Of a stretch of 64,000 bases of DNA, positions 9,079-18,994 are shown in pieces. Each line of letters opens with the position of its first letter. Positions within the stretch are counted from its first letter, which is position 1. A model generated the notes under the pieces. It saw nothing but the letters and a program-made list of their open reading frames with translations, was not told the DNA's origin and did not search any database. This DNA comes from Paraflavitalea sp. CAU 1676. GTDB taxonomy: Bacteria; Bacteroidota; Bacteroidia; Chitinophagales; Chitinophagaceae. The stretch covers positions 434,001 to 498,000 of the forward strand of contig NZ_JARHUJ010000005.1 of the NCBI RefSeq assembly GCF_029223285.1, written 5' to 3'. The position numbers and the translations under genes are program-made.

Positions 9079-10476
9079 TTAGGGTAGTTTCTGAATACCT
9101 GGCGGCGTCCATGTTCTGTTGAGCATATCCTCTTTGGGCCAGTAAACCCGCATCAGGATATTGAACGGACCAGGTGGCGCGGGCAACCAATTGCTTTCTT
9201 TCTCTTTGCCGGGATTGTCCTTTTGCAGGTAGATGTCGGTTGATCCATCTGCGTTTACCGTTAGTTTGCTGCGATCGCCGAGCGTGTATCGGTTGATGGG
9301 ATTGCCGACAAAATAACCGGCGGGGTCGTACATCGTGAGCGACCAGAATGCGTTGGCCGGGGGTGTTTTACCTTTCTCAAAATGCAATACATAACGATTG
9401 GCGCCATCGAGCGGCTGGCCGGTAGCATCGAAGCCGGCCGATGGGTAAATGGCATCTTCCCGGAGATTGGCGCCCAATCCGAAATGCGCCACTGCGGCCC
9501 GGCTCAAATAGTCTGTTCCATAAGTGCCGATCACTTTGTGGCCAATGTTCCAGCCGCTTACCAGGCCGGTCTTATCATTAAGGCTTTGGTCGAAAGCATC
9601 AGCGATCTCTTTGGGAAGGGCGCTTACTGCTTCCTGTTCACCCGAGGGGATATGGTGCAGCTCGAATTTTTTGCCGGGGCCTACATTGATATGGGCGAAT
9701 CTGCGCAGTACCGCACTGTCTGCGGCTGGCGGTGGATACTTATACAGCAGGGCGTTGACATACTGGAAAAATGTTTCTACCGGCATAGCTGCCACGATGG
9801 CATTGGGATCGCCTTTGGGGAAGCTGGTGTCGCCGGCGATGACCGGGCCGGTGTTCTTTTGTCCCGGCAGGCCGGAGGGAGCCAGTATGAATTGCTTTTG
9901 AAGCGGGATTACAATACGGTCCCCATCTTGTTTACTATTGACCTGTGTGCGGCCAATGATCCAAACCATATCTGTAGGCGCCTGTATCAATTGCGTGCCG
10001 GCGGGAGTGGCTCCGGCATATTGAGGGCCTGCTACCAGGAAGGTGTGGGCCTGATTGCCCGTGGTGCGCGTGCCGGGTGCGGCGAATACATTGGTGTAGG
10101 CATCCATCATCGGCAACATATAGTAGCGGCCTTTGGTATCGGGCACAGAAAGCGTTAATGGGCCTTTGGAGAGATCCAGAAAAGCAATGGAATAGTAGGT
10201 GTCGGCATTGGGGCGTACCACATTCCGGAAACTGGCATCGGGGAATTCGGAGTTGTGGCGGAAATGGTTTGGTTCGGCATAGAGGGTGCCCGTTTGCGGA
10301 TTGTTCATTTGCCGGCGGGTAATGTCCATCAATACGATCGGTAGCCCGTAGAGGTAAGCCTCTTTGGCAATGGATACTACGTCTTCTCCGGCTTTTGTTG
10401 TGTCGCCTGCAGCGGGGCGGTCGCTACAGGCAGTAAGCAGTGCTACAATAGTTAGGATCAATAGATGAGTCTTCAT
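9079..10476 (-). CDS. DUF1254/DUF1214 domain lipoprotein
   Basis: 465 residues. The N-terminus MKTHLLILTIVALLTACSDRP is a lipoprotein signal with lipobox LTAC. Residues about 60-190 fit DUF1254 (VRPNADTYYSIAFLDLSKGP, then the RYYMLPMMDAYTNVFAAPG segment). Residues about 350-455 fit DUF1214 (FWSLTMYDPAGYFV, LPAPPGPFNILMRVYWP). Proteins with this pair are widespread envelope proteins with no settled biochemical role. The gene stands alone, facing away from the YeiH gene across a 280-nt spacer, with a terminator directly behind its stop. Confidence 0.9.
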   Translation of the reverse strand: MKTHLLILTIVALLTACSDRPAAGDTTKAGEDVVSIAKEAYLYGLPIVLMDITRRQMNNPQTGTLYAEPNHFRHNSEFPDASFRNVVRPNADTYYSIAFLDLSKGPLTLSVPDTKGRYYMLPMMDAYTNVFAAPGTRTTGNQAHTFLVAGPQYAGATPAGTQLIQAPTDMVWIIGRTQVNSKQDGDRIVIPLQKQFILAPSGLPGQKNTGPVIAGDTSFPKGDPNAIVAAMPVETFFQYVNALLYKYPPPAADSAVLRRFAHINVGPGKKFELHHIPSGEQEAVSALPKEIADAFDQSLNDKTGLVSGWNIGHKVIGTYGTDYLSRAAVAHFGLGANLREDAIYPSAGFDATGQPLDGANRYVLHFEKGKTPPANAFWSLTMYDPAGYFVGNPINRYTLGDRSKLTVNADGSTDIYLQKDNPGKEKESNWLPAPPGPFNILMRVYWPKEDMLNRTWTPPGIQKLP

Positions 10477-10711
10477 ATTTAATCGTTTATAGTTGTCGGC
10501 CCGGTGCTATGGTTTACGATTAACCGATCCAACAGATTTTAATTGAATTTTCATGCACAGGACACGACCCTGTTTGGATCAAAGAGTTATGACACTTGCC
10601 GGTGGTAATTTCCGCCAGGTGGCTTGGAAGGATGCCGGATGGAGGCAGCGAGACGGGAGGCGTTGTATCTCTACAAAACAGGTAGAATATGGCTGTTTGG
10701 CAGGCAGACGG

Positions 10712-10719
10712 TATATTTG
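10712..10719 (+). promoter_or_regulatory. -7 box upstream of the YeiH gene
   Basis: TATATTTG matches TAnnTTTG and sits 37 nt upstream of the ATG at 10757. The -33 element is less clear (TTTG at 10696-10699 is too close). The rest of the 10477-10756 spacer shows no gene. Confidence 0.45.
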
Positions 10720-10756
10720 GGCTGATTAACCTTGCACACTGATCAAAACAACTAAG

Positions 10757-12139
10757 ATGTCTTTGGAAAATACCGCCGTACCAACTACCCCCGTTCAGAG
10801 CGAAACCTTAGCGCTGGATGCCCCGCGTAAACCATTCCTGAAAAGCCTTACCGAAGACTGGTGGGCGGTGCTGATTGGCGGCACCATCATATTGACGGCG
10901 CTGGCCGTTGTTTCTTTTGCTACCGGGTTTAAGTTCACAGTTCCTGTTTATCAATGGGCTTCAACGGACGATCTGTTGGGCAAAGTGCTTACGGGCGCCA
11001 ACCTTTCCCTCATTGCAGGTATTGGGGTATTGCTGGCTGTTCTTTCTTCCATCGCCATCGGACTGTCTGGCGGAAGCATCAAAAAATACCTGGCGGGCTT
11101 TAGCCTGGTGTTCATAATAGGAATTGCTTCTCTGATCATTGCCGGTAATAAATCGATCAGTTATTATGGGGTGGAATATGTGGTCTTTGCCCTGATCATT
11201 GGCTTGCTGATTGGTAACCTCACTACCATTCCTGATTGGCTGCGTCAAGCGGCCCGTTCGGAATTCTTCATCAAAACAGGATTGGTGATCCTGGGCAGCA
11301 GTGTATTGTTTACTGATATCGTGAAAGCCGGCTTGCCAGGCATATTACAATCGGTGCTGGTGGTGAGTGTGGTCTGGTTCTTTGCCTTATGGTTTAGCCG
11401 CAAACTTAAAGTAGATGATGAATTTGGTGTGATCCTCGCCTCTGCCGTGGCCATCTGTGGCGTATCGGCCGCTATCGTTGCTGCCGGCGCGATCAAGGGC
11501 GATAAAAAGAAATTATCTTATGTGACTACGCTGGTGTTGCTGGTAGCCATACCTATGATGATATTGCAACCCTGGCTGGTGAAGGTGCTGAATATCCCTG
11601 AAGTAGTAGGAGGCGCCTGGCTGGGTGGTACCCTGGATACAACGGCCACCGTTACAGCTGCTGCTGCGCTGGTAGGCCCTGCGGCGCTCAAGGCGGGCGT
11701 AATTATCAAGTTCTCGCAGAATGTGCTCATCGGCGTTGCAGCCTTCTTTATAGCCATCTGGTGGACGTACCGCAACAATGGCAAGGCGACGGGGCAAAAA
11801 GCCGTTGGTGGTGAGAAACCGGGCCTCGGCGTTGTGTGGGAGCGTTTCCCCAAGTTCGTACTTGGTTTTATTGTAGCCTCTTTACTGTTTTCCTTCTACA
11901 TACCAGCTGATACGGCAAAGTCGGTTGGCGGCATACTCGGCAGCCTTCGCACAGTGTGGTTTTCGCTGGCCTTTGTAGCGATCGGTTTGGAGGCTCGTTT
12001 TGGCGATCTCGTTAAGATCGATGGTGGCCGGCCGGCCCTGGCCTTTATTGGCGCCCAGTTCTTCAATATTCTCTGGACGCTGCTCTGGGCCTTCCTGTTG
12101 TTTGGCGGCATCCTGCTGGCGGTACCGGATATCCAATAA
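10757..12139 (+). CDS. YeiH-family putative sulfate/anion exporter (UPF0324)
   Basis: 460 residues with about ten or more hydrophobic segments, starting after a short cytoplasmic N-terminus that contains EDWWAVLIGG. Family hallmarks are the paired transmembrane motifs ILGSSVLFTDIVKAGLPG, AVAICGVSAAIVAAGAIK and GAWLGGTLDTTATVTAAAAL, with FVAIGLEARFGDL near the end. The family is an inner-membrane transporter group annotated as sulfate or sulfonate exporters on limited evidence. The neighbourhood includes a secreted sulfatase 1.7 kb away, so handling of released sulfate or sulfite is possible, but the genes are not in one operon. Confidence 0.88.
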   Translation: MSLENTAVPTTPVQSETLALDAPRKPFLKSLTEDWWAVLIGGTIILTALAVVSFATGFKFTVPVYQWASTDDLLGKVLTGANLSLIAGIGVLLAVLSSIAIGLSGGSIKKYLAGFSLVFIIGIASLIIAGNKSISYYGVEYVVFALIIGLLIGNLTTIPDWLRQAARSEFFIKTGLVILGSSVLFTDIVKAGLPGILQSVLVVSVVWFFALWFSRKLKVDDEFGVILASAVAICGVSAAIVAAGAIKGDKKKLSYVTTLVLLVAIPMMILQPWLVKVLNIPEVVGGAWLGGTLDTTATVTAAAALVGPAALKAGVIIKFSQNVLIGVAAFFIAIWWTYRNNGKATGQKAVGGEKPGLGVVWERFPKFVLGFIVASLLFSFYIPADTAKSVGGILGSLRTVWFSLAFVAIGLEARFGDLVKIDGGRPALAFIGAQFFNILWTLLWAFLLFGGILLAVPDIQ

Positions 12140-12153
12140 TTTATAAATGGTAA

Positions 12154-12175
12154 GAGCGGGCTACCACACCCGCTC
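12154..12175. terminator. hairpin between convergent YeiH and TonB-receptor genes
   Basis: GAGCGGG (12154-12160) and CCCGCTC (12169-12175) form a 7-bp perfect stem with an 8-nt loop. There is no strong T-run, so terminator function is likely but weak. Nearby, GTATGCA-C-TGCATAC (12213-12227) is a perfect palindrome of unknown role. Confidence 0.45.
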
Positions 12176-12231
12176 CTAACCGTATGAGCATTCGACGTTC
12201 CCGATGTTGCCAGTATGCACTGCATACTTGT

Positions 12232-14688
12232 TTACTGTGCCCTTTCCTTTACATCATCTGCGGTGTTGTCGTTGTAACGACGTTTGCGGGCGAAGGTTTC
12301 CTTGCCAAAGCTATAGCTGAACGAAAGGCCTACACGCTGTGTATCGTTCGTGCTGGTACGTACCATGGTGGCTTGTTTCAATCCTTTTGTTTCTTCCTGC
12401 CACTTCAGGCTGTGGAAGATGTCTTCTACATTCACTTTCAGGTTGCCTTTTCCTTTCAATACTTTCTTTTGCAGTGCGATGTTCACCCAGTAGCGTGATT
12501 GTACCTTTCTTTGCCAGTTGATGTTCGGCGCATTGTAGGCGGCAAAGAGTTCACCGCTCCAGTCTTTGCCAATGCGGAACTGGTTCATCCAGGTGGTGCG
12601 CCAGGTGAGTTGTTTGAGGTCGAGTTTTTCGGAATATAGTTGCCCGCTTGTCCTGAACTGCGCTCCCGCCAGCTGGAAGGTGAAGTTCCACCACTTGGTG
12701 GGGTTCAGAGTGGTGTAGGTAAGCAAGGCAATCATTTGCCGGGTACCGATATTTTCCGACCGGGTGATGATGGTATTGTCTTCAACCCGTTGTGCACCAT
12801 AGAATCCATCCGTAATACGTTCAACGTTGAATATGGCGTTGAAAAGTTGCTTATAGCGGTAGCCGACCTGTAAAGAATTGCCGTATGCTGGTTTCAGTGT
12901 GGGGTTGCCGGTGCTGAACGAATACTGGTCTACAAAGAACAGAAAGGGATTCAGCTGTTGGTAACCGGGCCGATTGATGCGCCTGGAATAGTTTACAGTA
13001 AGGTTATGTTTGGCAAGACTGTCCAGTTTGTACGATAAAAAGACAGTGGGGAACAGTCCGGTGTAATCGTTGCTGAAGGAGGAGCCGGCTACTATTGCAT
13101 TGCCCATTTGTTGGCCGTTGGTATGCGTATGCTCCACGCGCAGACCAAGCTGCATGCCAAATCTTTTCCAGTCTTTACGGCCGTTGATGTAGGCCGCGTT
13201 GATATTCTCGCGGTAAATGAAGTGGTTCGAGCGGCCGTAGTCGGGCAATTCTGTATTCCCCTGCAGGGCGAAATATTCCGAGAGGTTATCGTTTTCTACC
13301 AGGCTCGATTTCCAGCCTCCTGAAATGCTTGCTTTGTTCTTCAGCGGATGAGAGTAGTCGGCCCGGGCGGTATAGATGTCGATATCGGAGGGCAGGCGGT
13401 ACAAGAAGTCGCTGTTGCTGATGGGATCGCCGGAGGGAAGGTTGACTTCGTTTTCCAACAATTGATTCCCCGTACTGTGGTAATTGATATAGTTGATATC
13501 GGCGGTGAACTCCCGACCATTGTTGTCGAACTTATGTTGGAAGTTCAGGTTAACGCCCAATGGTTGCCAGGTGCTGCGGTTGTCGGTAGTGCCCAGGCCG
13601 ATAGAGTCGGTGGTGCCGGCAATCGTGTAACTATTGGTCGTGTATTCGATCTCTTCAAGACGGCGGCGGCCTCCTCCATTTACAATCATGCCGATCGTTG
13701 TTTTTGGTGACAGCGTATAGTCCATGCCCATCCTGCCTGTCCACTCATTGCTGCCGGAAGTGGAGTAGGTGCGGAGTTCTACACCGCTATTCTTTTGGGT
13801 ACTGCCCGTATAGAAGGAGCGATTACTTACGTCGTCATAATAATCTGAATAGCGTCCGTAGCTGAAGTTGCCAAACACGTTGACCTTCCGGTTCACGTAG
13901 TTCAGGTTAAGCGAATTGTAGCTTCTGGCCAGTTTACCCTGGTTGTAGTTGAGGTTAACACTACCCACGTATCCCTGCGTTCTTTTTCGTTTCAGTCTGA
14001 TGTTGATGATGGCGCCGCCATTGGCGTCGTATTTGGCTGGTGGGTTGGGCATCAGTTCTATCTTATCGAGCATACCGCCGGGTAAGGAACGCAGGTAGGC
14101 TGCCAGATCGCGCCCGCTCATATAGGTGGGGCGGCCATCGATCAGTACGTTGACGCCGTTGGCGCCATTGAGGCTGATCTCTCCGTTGGCGTCTACGATG
14201 ATGCCGGGCGTTTTTTCCAGTACTTCGAGGGTGTTACTGGTGGAGGCGCTGACCATAGATTCGACGTTCACAATTGTTTTGTCGATATCCTGTTCGATCA
14301 GCGGTTTTTTAGCCGTTACCGTTACTTCCTGGAGATTCCCCTTTTTATTGGGCACCAGTATGACTGCCGGCAACGAGATGGCGGCGCGTTGATCGGTGAG
14401 GGCAAGGGGGCTGCTGGTATAAGGTTTCATGCCTGCGGCGGTGATGGATAGGAGATACGTTCCTTTGTTCAGGCCGGTAAATTCGAAGCGGCCATTGCCT
14501 TTGGCCATCTTCGTCTGTACTACGGCAGAGTCTGCCGCCTGCAGCAGGCGGATGGTGGCATTTGGCGCCGGTTCATTTTGTATATCTTTGACCAGGCCGC
14601 TGATAGACCGGTTGGTTTCCTGCGCTGGTGCGGTCTGCGACAGGATGAGGAGGCTGAGTGTACTTAAAAGTGTAAAGCAAAATTTCAT
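12232..14688 (-). CDS. TonB-dependent receptor-like outer-membrane beta-barrel protein
   Basis: Starting at the internal Met (14688) gives a proper signal peptide (MKFCFTLLSTLSLLILSQTAPAQ). The longer frame back to 14724 would bury it. The order is a carboxypeptidase-like regulatory domain (ISGLVKDIQNEPAPNATIRLL, residues about 28-110), a plug region (EVTVTAKKPLIEQDIDKT, VLIDGRPTYMSGRDL, KIELMPNPPAKYDANGGAI) and a long beta-barrel ending in LSFSYSFGKETF, of the outer-membrane protein beta-barrel type common in Bacteroidota. No SusD partner is adjacent, so this is not a classical Sus pair. A LytS-type kinase gene is transcribed divergently, which may link the two. Confidence 0.88.
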   Translation of the reverse strand: MKFCFTLLSTLSLLILSQTAPAQETNRSISGLVKDIQNEPAPNATIRLLQAADSAVVQTKMAKGNGRFEFTGLNKGTYLLSITAAGMKPYTSSPLALTDQRAAISLPAVILVPNKKGNLQEVTVTAKKPLIEQDIDKTIVNVESMVSASTSNTLEVLEKTPGIIVDANGEISLNGANGVNVLIDGRPTYMSGRDLAAYLRSLPGGMLDKIELMPNPPAKYDANGGAIINIRLKRKRTQGYVGSVNLNYNQGKLARSYNSLNLNYVNRKVNVFGNFSYGRYSDYYDDVSNRSFYTGSTQKNSGVELRTYSTSGSNEWTGRMGMDYTLSPKTTIGMIVNGGGRRRLEEIEYTTNSYTIAGTTDSIGLGTTDNRSTWQPLGVNLNFQHKFDNNGREFTADINYINYHSTGNQLLENEVNLPSGDPISNSDFLYRLPSDIDIYTARADYSHPLKNKASISGGWKSSLVENDNLSEYFALQGNTELPDYGRSNHFIYRENINAAYINGRKDWKRFGMQLGLRVEHTHTNGQQMGNAIVAGSSFSNDYTGLFPTVFLSYKLDSLAKHNLTVNYSRRINRPGYQQLNPFLFFVDQYSFSTGNPTLKPAYGNSLQVGYRYKQLFNAIFNVERITDGFYGAQRVEDNTIITRSENIGTRQMIALLTYTTLNPTKWWNFTFQLAGAQFRTSGQLYSEKLDLKQLTWRTTWMNQFRIGKDWSGELFAAYNAPNINWQRKVQSRYWVNIALQKKVLKGKGNLKVNVEDIFHSLKWQEETKGLKQATMVRTSTNDTQRVGLSFSYSFGKETFARKRRYNDNTADDVKERAQ

Positions 14689-14928
14689 GGCTTGTTGATT
14701 GTAGCGTGGTATGGAATGAGGCAAATTTGCTTAGGACCGGGAGGTTATGGAAATAAACATGTTGTAACAGGGGCGGAGGCGGACGAAAGGTGGTTTTTGG
14801 CTGATCAAAAGATTCGTCCCGTTGGAGTGAGCGTCTGGCATGGGGGAGCGGCTGTTTGTCAGGCCGGTTTCGTAGTATGAACGGGCCGGGGCACATTTGC
14901 ACCATTCCCTCTACTGTAAAAAAGTATT

Positions 14929-15966
14929 ATGAAGATCAAAGAAGCAATGTCAAAGACAAAGAAGAATACCCTGTACCTGCTGGTCCTGGCTGCTGCCGCT
15001 ATCCCCCTGGCGGTGATTGCCAGTTTTTATGTGGATGCCTTGAACGTCAGGGAGGAAGGGTTGATCGTTTTCTTTATCACGGTTTATTTTATCGTTGGCG
15101 TTTATATCGGTCGCTATGTTTCGCAGATATGGACTAAGCGGTTTTCGAGGATCCCCACCAAGATCTTTATTACGCTGGGCGTCGTAATGCTGGCCAGTTT
15201 ACTCTCCATGTTTATGTTCGGCGCGCTGTCGGTCAACACTAGATTCTTTTTGCCATTCTTCCTGCTGGCGGCAAGTTCGCTGATCCTGAGTATAGCCACG
15301 GGGATCATGATCAAACTGGTACGCTATACGGTATCGGGCCAGTTACAGGATGCACGGGCAGATGCGGCGCAAAGCCATAGTGAGCTCAAGTTGTTGCAAA
15401 GCCAGCTGAGCCCGCATTTTCTGTTCAATACCCTCAATAATATTTACGGTATATCACTTACCCGGCACGAAAAGGTGCCGCCCTTGCTATTGAAGCTCTC
15501 CGATCTGCTGCGCTATTCGGTTTACGATGCGCGCGAGCAGTTTGTGCCGTTGCAGAGCGAGATGGAGTATATTCATAATTATATAGATTTTGAGAAGATC
15601 CGCATCGGAGAGAAGCTTGTGCTTACCACAGAGTTCGAGTATCATATCGATCCAAAGATCAAGATCGCCCCCTTGCTGCTGATCATCTTCATCGAGAATG
15701 CTTTCAAGCATGCCAAGAATACGACTCAACAGGAGATCTATATCGATATCAAGCTGAAGATCTGGGGTAATTCCATTCTTTTTGCCATTAAGAATTCCAA
15801 CAAGACAGATAAAGGAGAAAGGGGTATATTGAATGTGCATAGCGGCTTTGGCCTCGATAATGTGCGCAAGCGCCTTGAGCTATTGTATGAAAATCAGTAT
15901 CAGCTCGATATTGAAGATGAGGATGACAGTTATAAAGTGTCCTTGCAATTGAGGATCAAAAAATAA
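14929..15966 (+). CDS. LytS-type sensor histidine kinase
   Basis: 345 residues. Four hydrophobic segments occupy residues about 14-130, with no sizeable sensor domain between them. A short coiled region (DARADAAQSHSELKLLQSQL) leads into the His_kinase motif SPHFLFNTLNNIYG with the predicted phosphoacceptor His163. An ATPase domain follows with IFIENAFKHA (N box) and GFGLDNVRKRLELLY. It is an inner-membrane kinase. The response regulator gene follows after 8 nt, so both are surely one operon. The stimulus is unknown. The shape matches kinases that pair with LytTR regulators in Bacteroidota. Confidence 0.92.
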   Translation: MKIKEAMSKTKKNTLYLLVLAAAAIPLAVIASFYVDALNVREEGLIVFFITVYFIVGVYIGRYVSQIWTKRFSRIPTKIFITLGVVMLASLLSMFMFGALSVNTRFFLPFFLLAASSLILSIATGIMIKLVRYTVSGQLQDARADAAQSHSELKLLQSQLSPHFLFNTLNNIYGISLTRHEKVPPLLLKLSDLLRYSVYDAREQFVPLQSEMEYIHNYIDFEKIRIGEKLVLTTEFEYHIDPKIKIAPLLLIIFIENAFKHAKNTTQQEIYIDIKLKIWGNSILFAIKNSNKTDKGERGILNVHSGFGLDNVRKRLELLYENQYQLDIEDEDDSYKVSLQLRIKK

Positions 15967-15974
15967 CGAATCGC

Positions 15975-16685
15975 ATGAACAGGTATGATTGTCTTATTGC
16001 CGATGATGAACCGATTGCGCGGGAGATCATTGAAAGCTATTGCAAACACCTGCCACATCTCAACGTGGTGGCGAGTTGCGCCAATGCGCTGGAAGCCAAA
16101 GCGGTGCTGGAGCAGCAAAAGATCGATATTCTCTTTCTCGATATCAATATGCCAGTATTGGATGGTATTGCGTTCCTGAAAACACTGAAGGATCCACCTG
16201 AAGTGATCTTTACGACAGCCTATAAGGAATATGCGGTCAATGCCTTCGATCTGGCGGCCTGCGATTACCTGCTAAAGCCTTTTTCGCTCGACCGGTTCAT
16301 TGTAGCGGTCGACAAGGCGATCGCCCAACTCAGCAGGCCACCACTAGGTACCTCCGCCATTGCGGATGTAAAAGAAGAGGACTATACGTTTATCCGCATC
16401 GATAGTAAGATCTATAAAGTGCTGTACAACGATATACTTTATGCCGAGGCGAACGGCAACTATACGAAGATCGTCCTGAAGCAACAGACGCTGATGCCGG
16501 CCATGACCTTTACGGCTGTGGAGCAACAATTGCCAGGCAGTCGTTTTATCCGCGTTCACCGGTCTTTTATCATCAATAAGGCTGCTATCTCCCATATCGA
16601 GGGCAACAGGATCTTTATCGGGCGGATTGAAGTGCCGATAGGGAGCAACTATAAGGAGGCTTTTCTGCAGGCCATCGGTTTGTAA
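15975..16685 (+). CDS. LytTR-family response regulator
   Basis: 236 residues. The receiver domain (residues 1-120) has the acidic pocket DDE (10-12), the phosphoacceptor Asp56 in LFLDINMP and the conserved Lys in YLLKPFSLDRF. The LytTR DNA-binding domain (about 140-236) has FIRIDSKIYKVLYNDILYAEA, RVHRSFIINKAAI and PIGSNYKEAF. It is the cognate partner of the kinase immediately upstream. The target genes are unknown; the divergent TonB-receptor gene is the nearest candidate. Confidence 0.93.
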   Translation: MNRYDCLIADDEPIAREIIESYCKHLPHLNVVASCANALEAKAVLEQQKIDILFLDINMPVLDGIAFLKTLKDPPEVIFTTAYKEYAVNAFDLAACDYLLKPFSLDRFIVAVDKAIAQLSRPPLGTSAIADVKEEDYTFIRIDSKIYKVLYNDILYAEANGNYTKIVLKQQTLMPAMTFTAVEQQLPGSRFIRVHRSFIINKAAISHIEGNRIFIGRIEVPIGSNYKEAFLQAIGL

Positions 16686-16709
16686 AGCCCCGGGGCGATG
16701 ACGATGGCG

Positions 16710-17954
16710 TTACCTGATCTGCCCCTTGCCGCGAATTACCCATTTTTCGGTTACAAGTTTCTCAAGCGCGAACGGTCCGCGTGCATGCAGTTTCTGTGTG
16801 GAGATGCCGATCTCGGCCCCGAGGCCAAACTCCTCACCGTCGGTAAAACGGGTGGAGGCATTGCTGTATACAGCGGCTGCATCTACTTCGCGGATAAAGC
16901 GTTCGCTCACTGCTTTATCGGCCGATACAATGGCTTCGGAATGTTTGGTAGAGTGGATCGCGATATGGGCCAGTGCTTCCTCAATGTCGTCCACAACTTT
17001 AATGGCGCATTTCTGGCTCAGGAACTCCCGGTCGAAGTCGGCCGGTTTTGCTTTTTGCAGATGAGGATAGTTCTTCAGTATTGCGTGTGCCTTTGTATCA
17101 GCAAATACTTCTACTTCTTTTTCTTTGAAACCAGGTTGGATAAGCTTTAGCACCTTGCCGGCAATGCTTTTGTCGATCAGGAGGGTATCCATAGCATTGC
17201 AAACGGATGGGCGGGAGGTTTTGGCATTGACCACGATCTGCGCCGCCATCTGCGCATCGGCCTTGCTGTGTACGTACACATGGCAAACGCCGGCGCCCGT
17301 TTCAATCACGGGTACCAGGCTGTTCTTGCGAACATATTGGATGAGGCTATCCGACCCGCGGGGTATCAATACATCGATGTATTGGGTGGCGGTGAACAGT
17401 TGATCCACTACTTCCCTGGCAGGAGGTAGTAATGCTACCACTTCGGGATTGATGCCCTGGTCTTTCAATACTTTCTTTATGATCTTCACACCGGCTTCGT
17501 TGGTATGGGCGGCTTCGCTGCTTCCCTTCAGTACGCAGGCGTTGCGGCTGCGCAGGCAAAGCGCTGCGATATCAAATGTTACATTGGGCCTTGATTCATA
17601 GATGGCGCCCACTACGCCGAGTGGTACGCTGATCTTTTCCAGTTGCAAGCCGTTGGGCAGGGTGCGCTTGGCCAATACCTGACCGGTAGGGTCGGGGAGG
17701 CCGGCCACCTTCTTAATGCTGCTGGCGATATTTTTGATGCGTTCTGGGGTGAGCAGTAAGCGGTCGTTGCGTGGGTTGCCTGGATCCTGTTTAGCGAGAT
17801 CAAGGGCATTGGCTTTGAGTAGTGTGGCGGATTGCTTCACCAGCTCTTCTGCCAGTGAGCGTAATGTTTGCTGCAATTGTTTGCCGCTGAGTGCCTGTAA
17901 GCTGGTAGCGGCCTTGTGTGTCTTCGCGAGGAGGGGTAATATCGTTTTCATCAC
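16710..17954 (-). CDS. proA: glutamate-5-semialdehyde dehydrogenase (gamma-glutamyl phosphate reductase)
   Basis: 414 residues, the standard ProA length. It reduces gamma-glutamyl phosphate to glutamate-5-semialdehyde with NADPH, the second step of proline synthesis in the cytoplasm. Seen motifs are GVVGAIYESRPNVTFDIAALCLRS, ETGAGVCHVYVH and KTSRPSVCNAMDTLLID, which holds the catalytic Cys. The C-terminus has STRFTDGEEFGLGAEIGISTQKLHARGPFAL, given here by its ends only as the family signature. Two Met codons in tandem open the frame. The gene begins 5 nt after the proB stop, so proB-proA is one operon. Confidence 0.97.
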   Translation of the reverse strand: MMKTILPLLAKTHKAATSLQALSGKQLQQTLRSLAEELVKQSATLLKANALDLAKQDPGNPRNDRLLLTPERIKNIASSIKKVAGLPDPTGQVLAKRTLPNGLQLEKISVPLGVVGAIYESRPNVTFDIAALCLRSRNACVLKGSSEAAHTNEAGVKIIKKVLKDQGINPEVVALLPPAREVVDQLFTATQYIDVLIPRGSDSLIQYVRKNSLVPVIETGAGVCHVYVHSKADAQMAAQIVVNAKTSRPSVCNAMDTLLIDKSIAGKVLKLIQPGFKEKEVEVFADTKAHAILKNYPHLQKAKPADFDREFLSQKCAIKVVDDIEEALAHIAIHSTKHSEAIVSADKAVSERFIREVDAAAVYSNASTRFTDGEEFGLGAEIGISTQKLHARGPFALEKLVTEKWVIRGKGQIR

Positions 17955-17959
17955 TGATC

Positions 17960-18994
17960 TTAATAGAATAATACAATATCGTCTGCATGGGCAGCGATCA
18001 CATTCTTTACGGTGAGCTGACTATTGATGGCTTTTACATCGGCCTTTGTTTTGGCTACGCCGAGGATCGTTCCTTCTTCATCAACTATCTGCACTACTTC
18101 ACCTGCGCCAAATTTCCCTTTGGCCTGGGTAATGCCTACCGTCAGCAAGCTTTTGCGGGCCTGCAAGGCTTTGGCGGCTCCTTTATCTACATGAATGGTA
18201 CCCAGGGTTACCGAGCCACTAGCCAGCCATTTCTGGCGGGCGCCGAGCGTAGAGGCTTGCGGTACGAAGTAGGAGCCATTGCGACCTTCGAGTGCAGACG
18301 ATAAAGGTTTTTCACCTTTCAGTCCGCAGATCACTACCTGTATACCCAGCGAGTTGGCCAGTCGCGTAAAAGTGAGTTTGGAGATCATGCCGCCCAGACC
18401 GAGCCCGCTTGTTTCGGTGCTTACGTATTTCATCACGGAAGCTACTTTGTCGATGCGTGGTATCACCTGTTTCTTGTCGTCGAGCAGGCCGCCTGAAGAA
18501 GTACATAGTATCAGGGCTGAGGCATCGAAACCGATGGCGATGAGTGTAGCCAGTTCGTCGTTGTCGGAGAATTTGATCTCCACATTACTGACGAGGTCAT
18601 TCTCATTCACAACGGGTACAATGCCATTTTCCCAGAATGTGGTGAAGGTCTCTTTCAGTTGGAGGAACTGCTTGCGGTTGGAGAAGTGTACTCTTTCGCA
18701 CAAGGCCTGGGCTACGGTGATGCCATGCGGTCGGAAGTATTGGGCATATAGTTGAATGAGAATGGGGTTGCCTACTGCGGCAGCGGCTTTGCGTTCGGAC
18801 AAGGTTCCTTTATAATCTTTCAGAAACTTCTTTCCACTGCCTACGGCACCGCTACTTACCAGTACGAGGCGGTATTTTTTGCTGAGCAGGGCAATCTCTT
18901 CAGCTACTTTCTTAATGATGCCGGTATCGATATTTCCATCCTGGTTACTGATGACAGCTGTTCCTAACTTGACAACTAAGACTTTCACGGCCAT
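17960..18994 (-). CDS. proB: glutamate 5-kinase with PUA domain
   Basis: 344 residues from the Met at 18994 (MAVKVLVVKLGTAVI). The open frame extends further upstream to 19267, but that part has no family resemblance and would run through the promoter region. Kinase motifs are LVLVSSGAVGSG, VVNENDLVSN and FSDNDELATLIA, then GLGLGGMISKL. A C-terminal PUA domain (about 265-344) contains GKFGAGEVVQIVDEEG. The enzyme phosphorylates glutamate, the first and feedback-controlled step of proline synthesis. It is followed directly by proA. Confidence 0.96.
   Translation of the reverse strand: MAVKVLVVKLGTAVISNQDGNIDTGIIKKVAEEIALLSKKYRLVLVSSGAVGSGKKFLKDYKGTLSERKAAAAVGNPILIQLYAQYFRPHGITVAQALCERVHFSNRKQFLQLKETFTTFWENGIVPVVNENDLVSNVEIKFSDNDELATLIAIGFDASALILCTSSGGLLDDKKQVIPRIDKVASVMKYVSTETSGLGLGGMISKLTFTRLANSLGIQVVICGLKGEKPLSSALEGRNGSYFVPQASTLGARQKWLASGSVTLGTIHVDKGAAKALQARKSLLTVGITQAKGKFGAGEVVQIVDEEGTILGVAKTKADVKAINSQLTVKNVIAAHADDIVLFY

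Noticed and set aside
12213-12227. GTATGCA-C-TGCATAC palindrome as an operator
   Set aside because: It lies behind two convergent genes rather than in a promoter, so no role can be supported.
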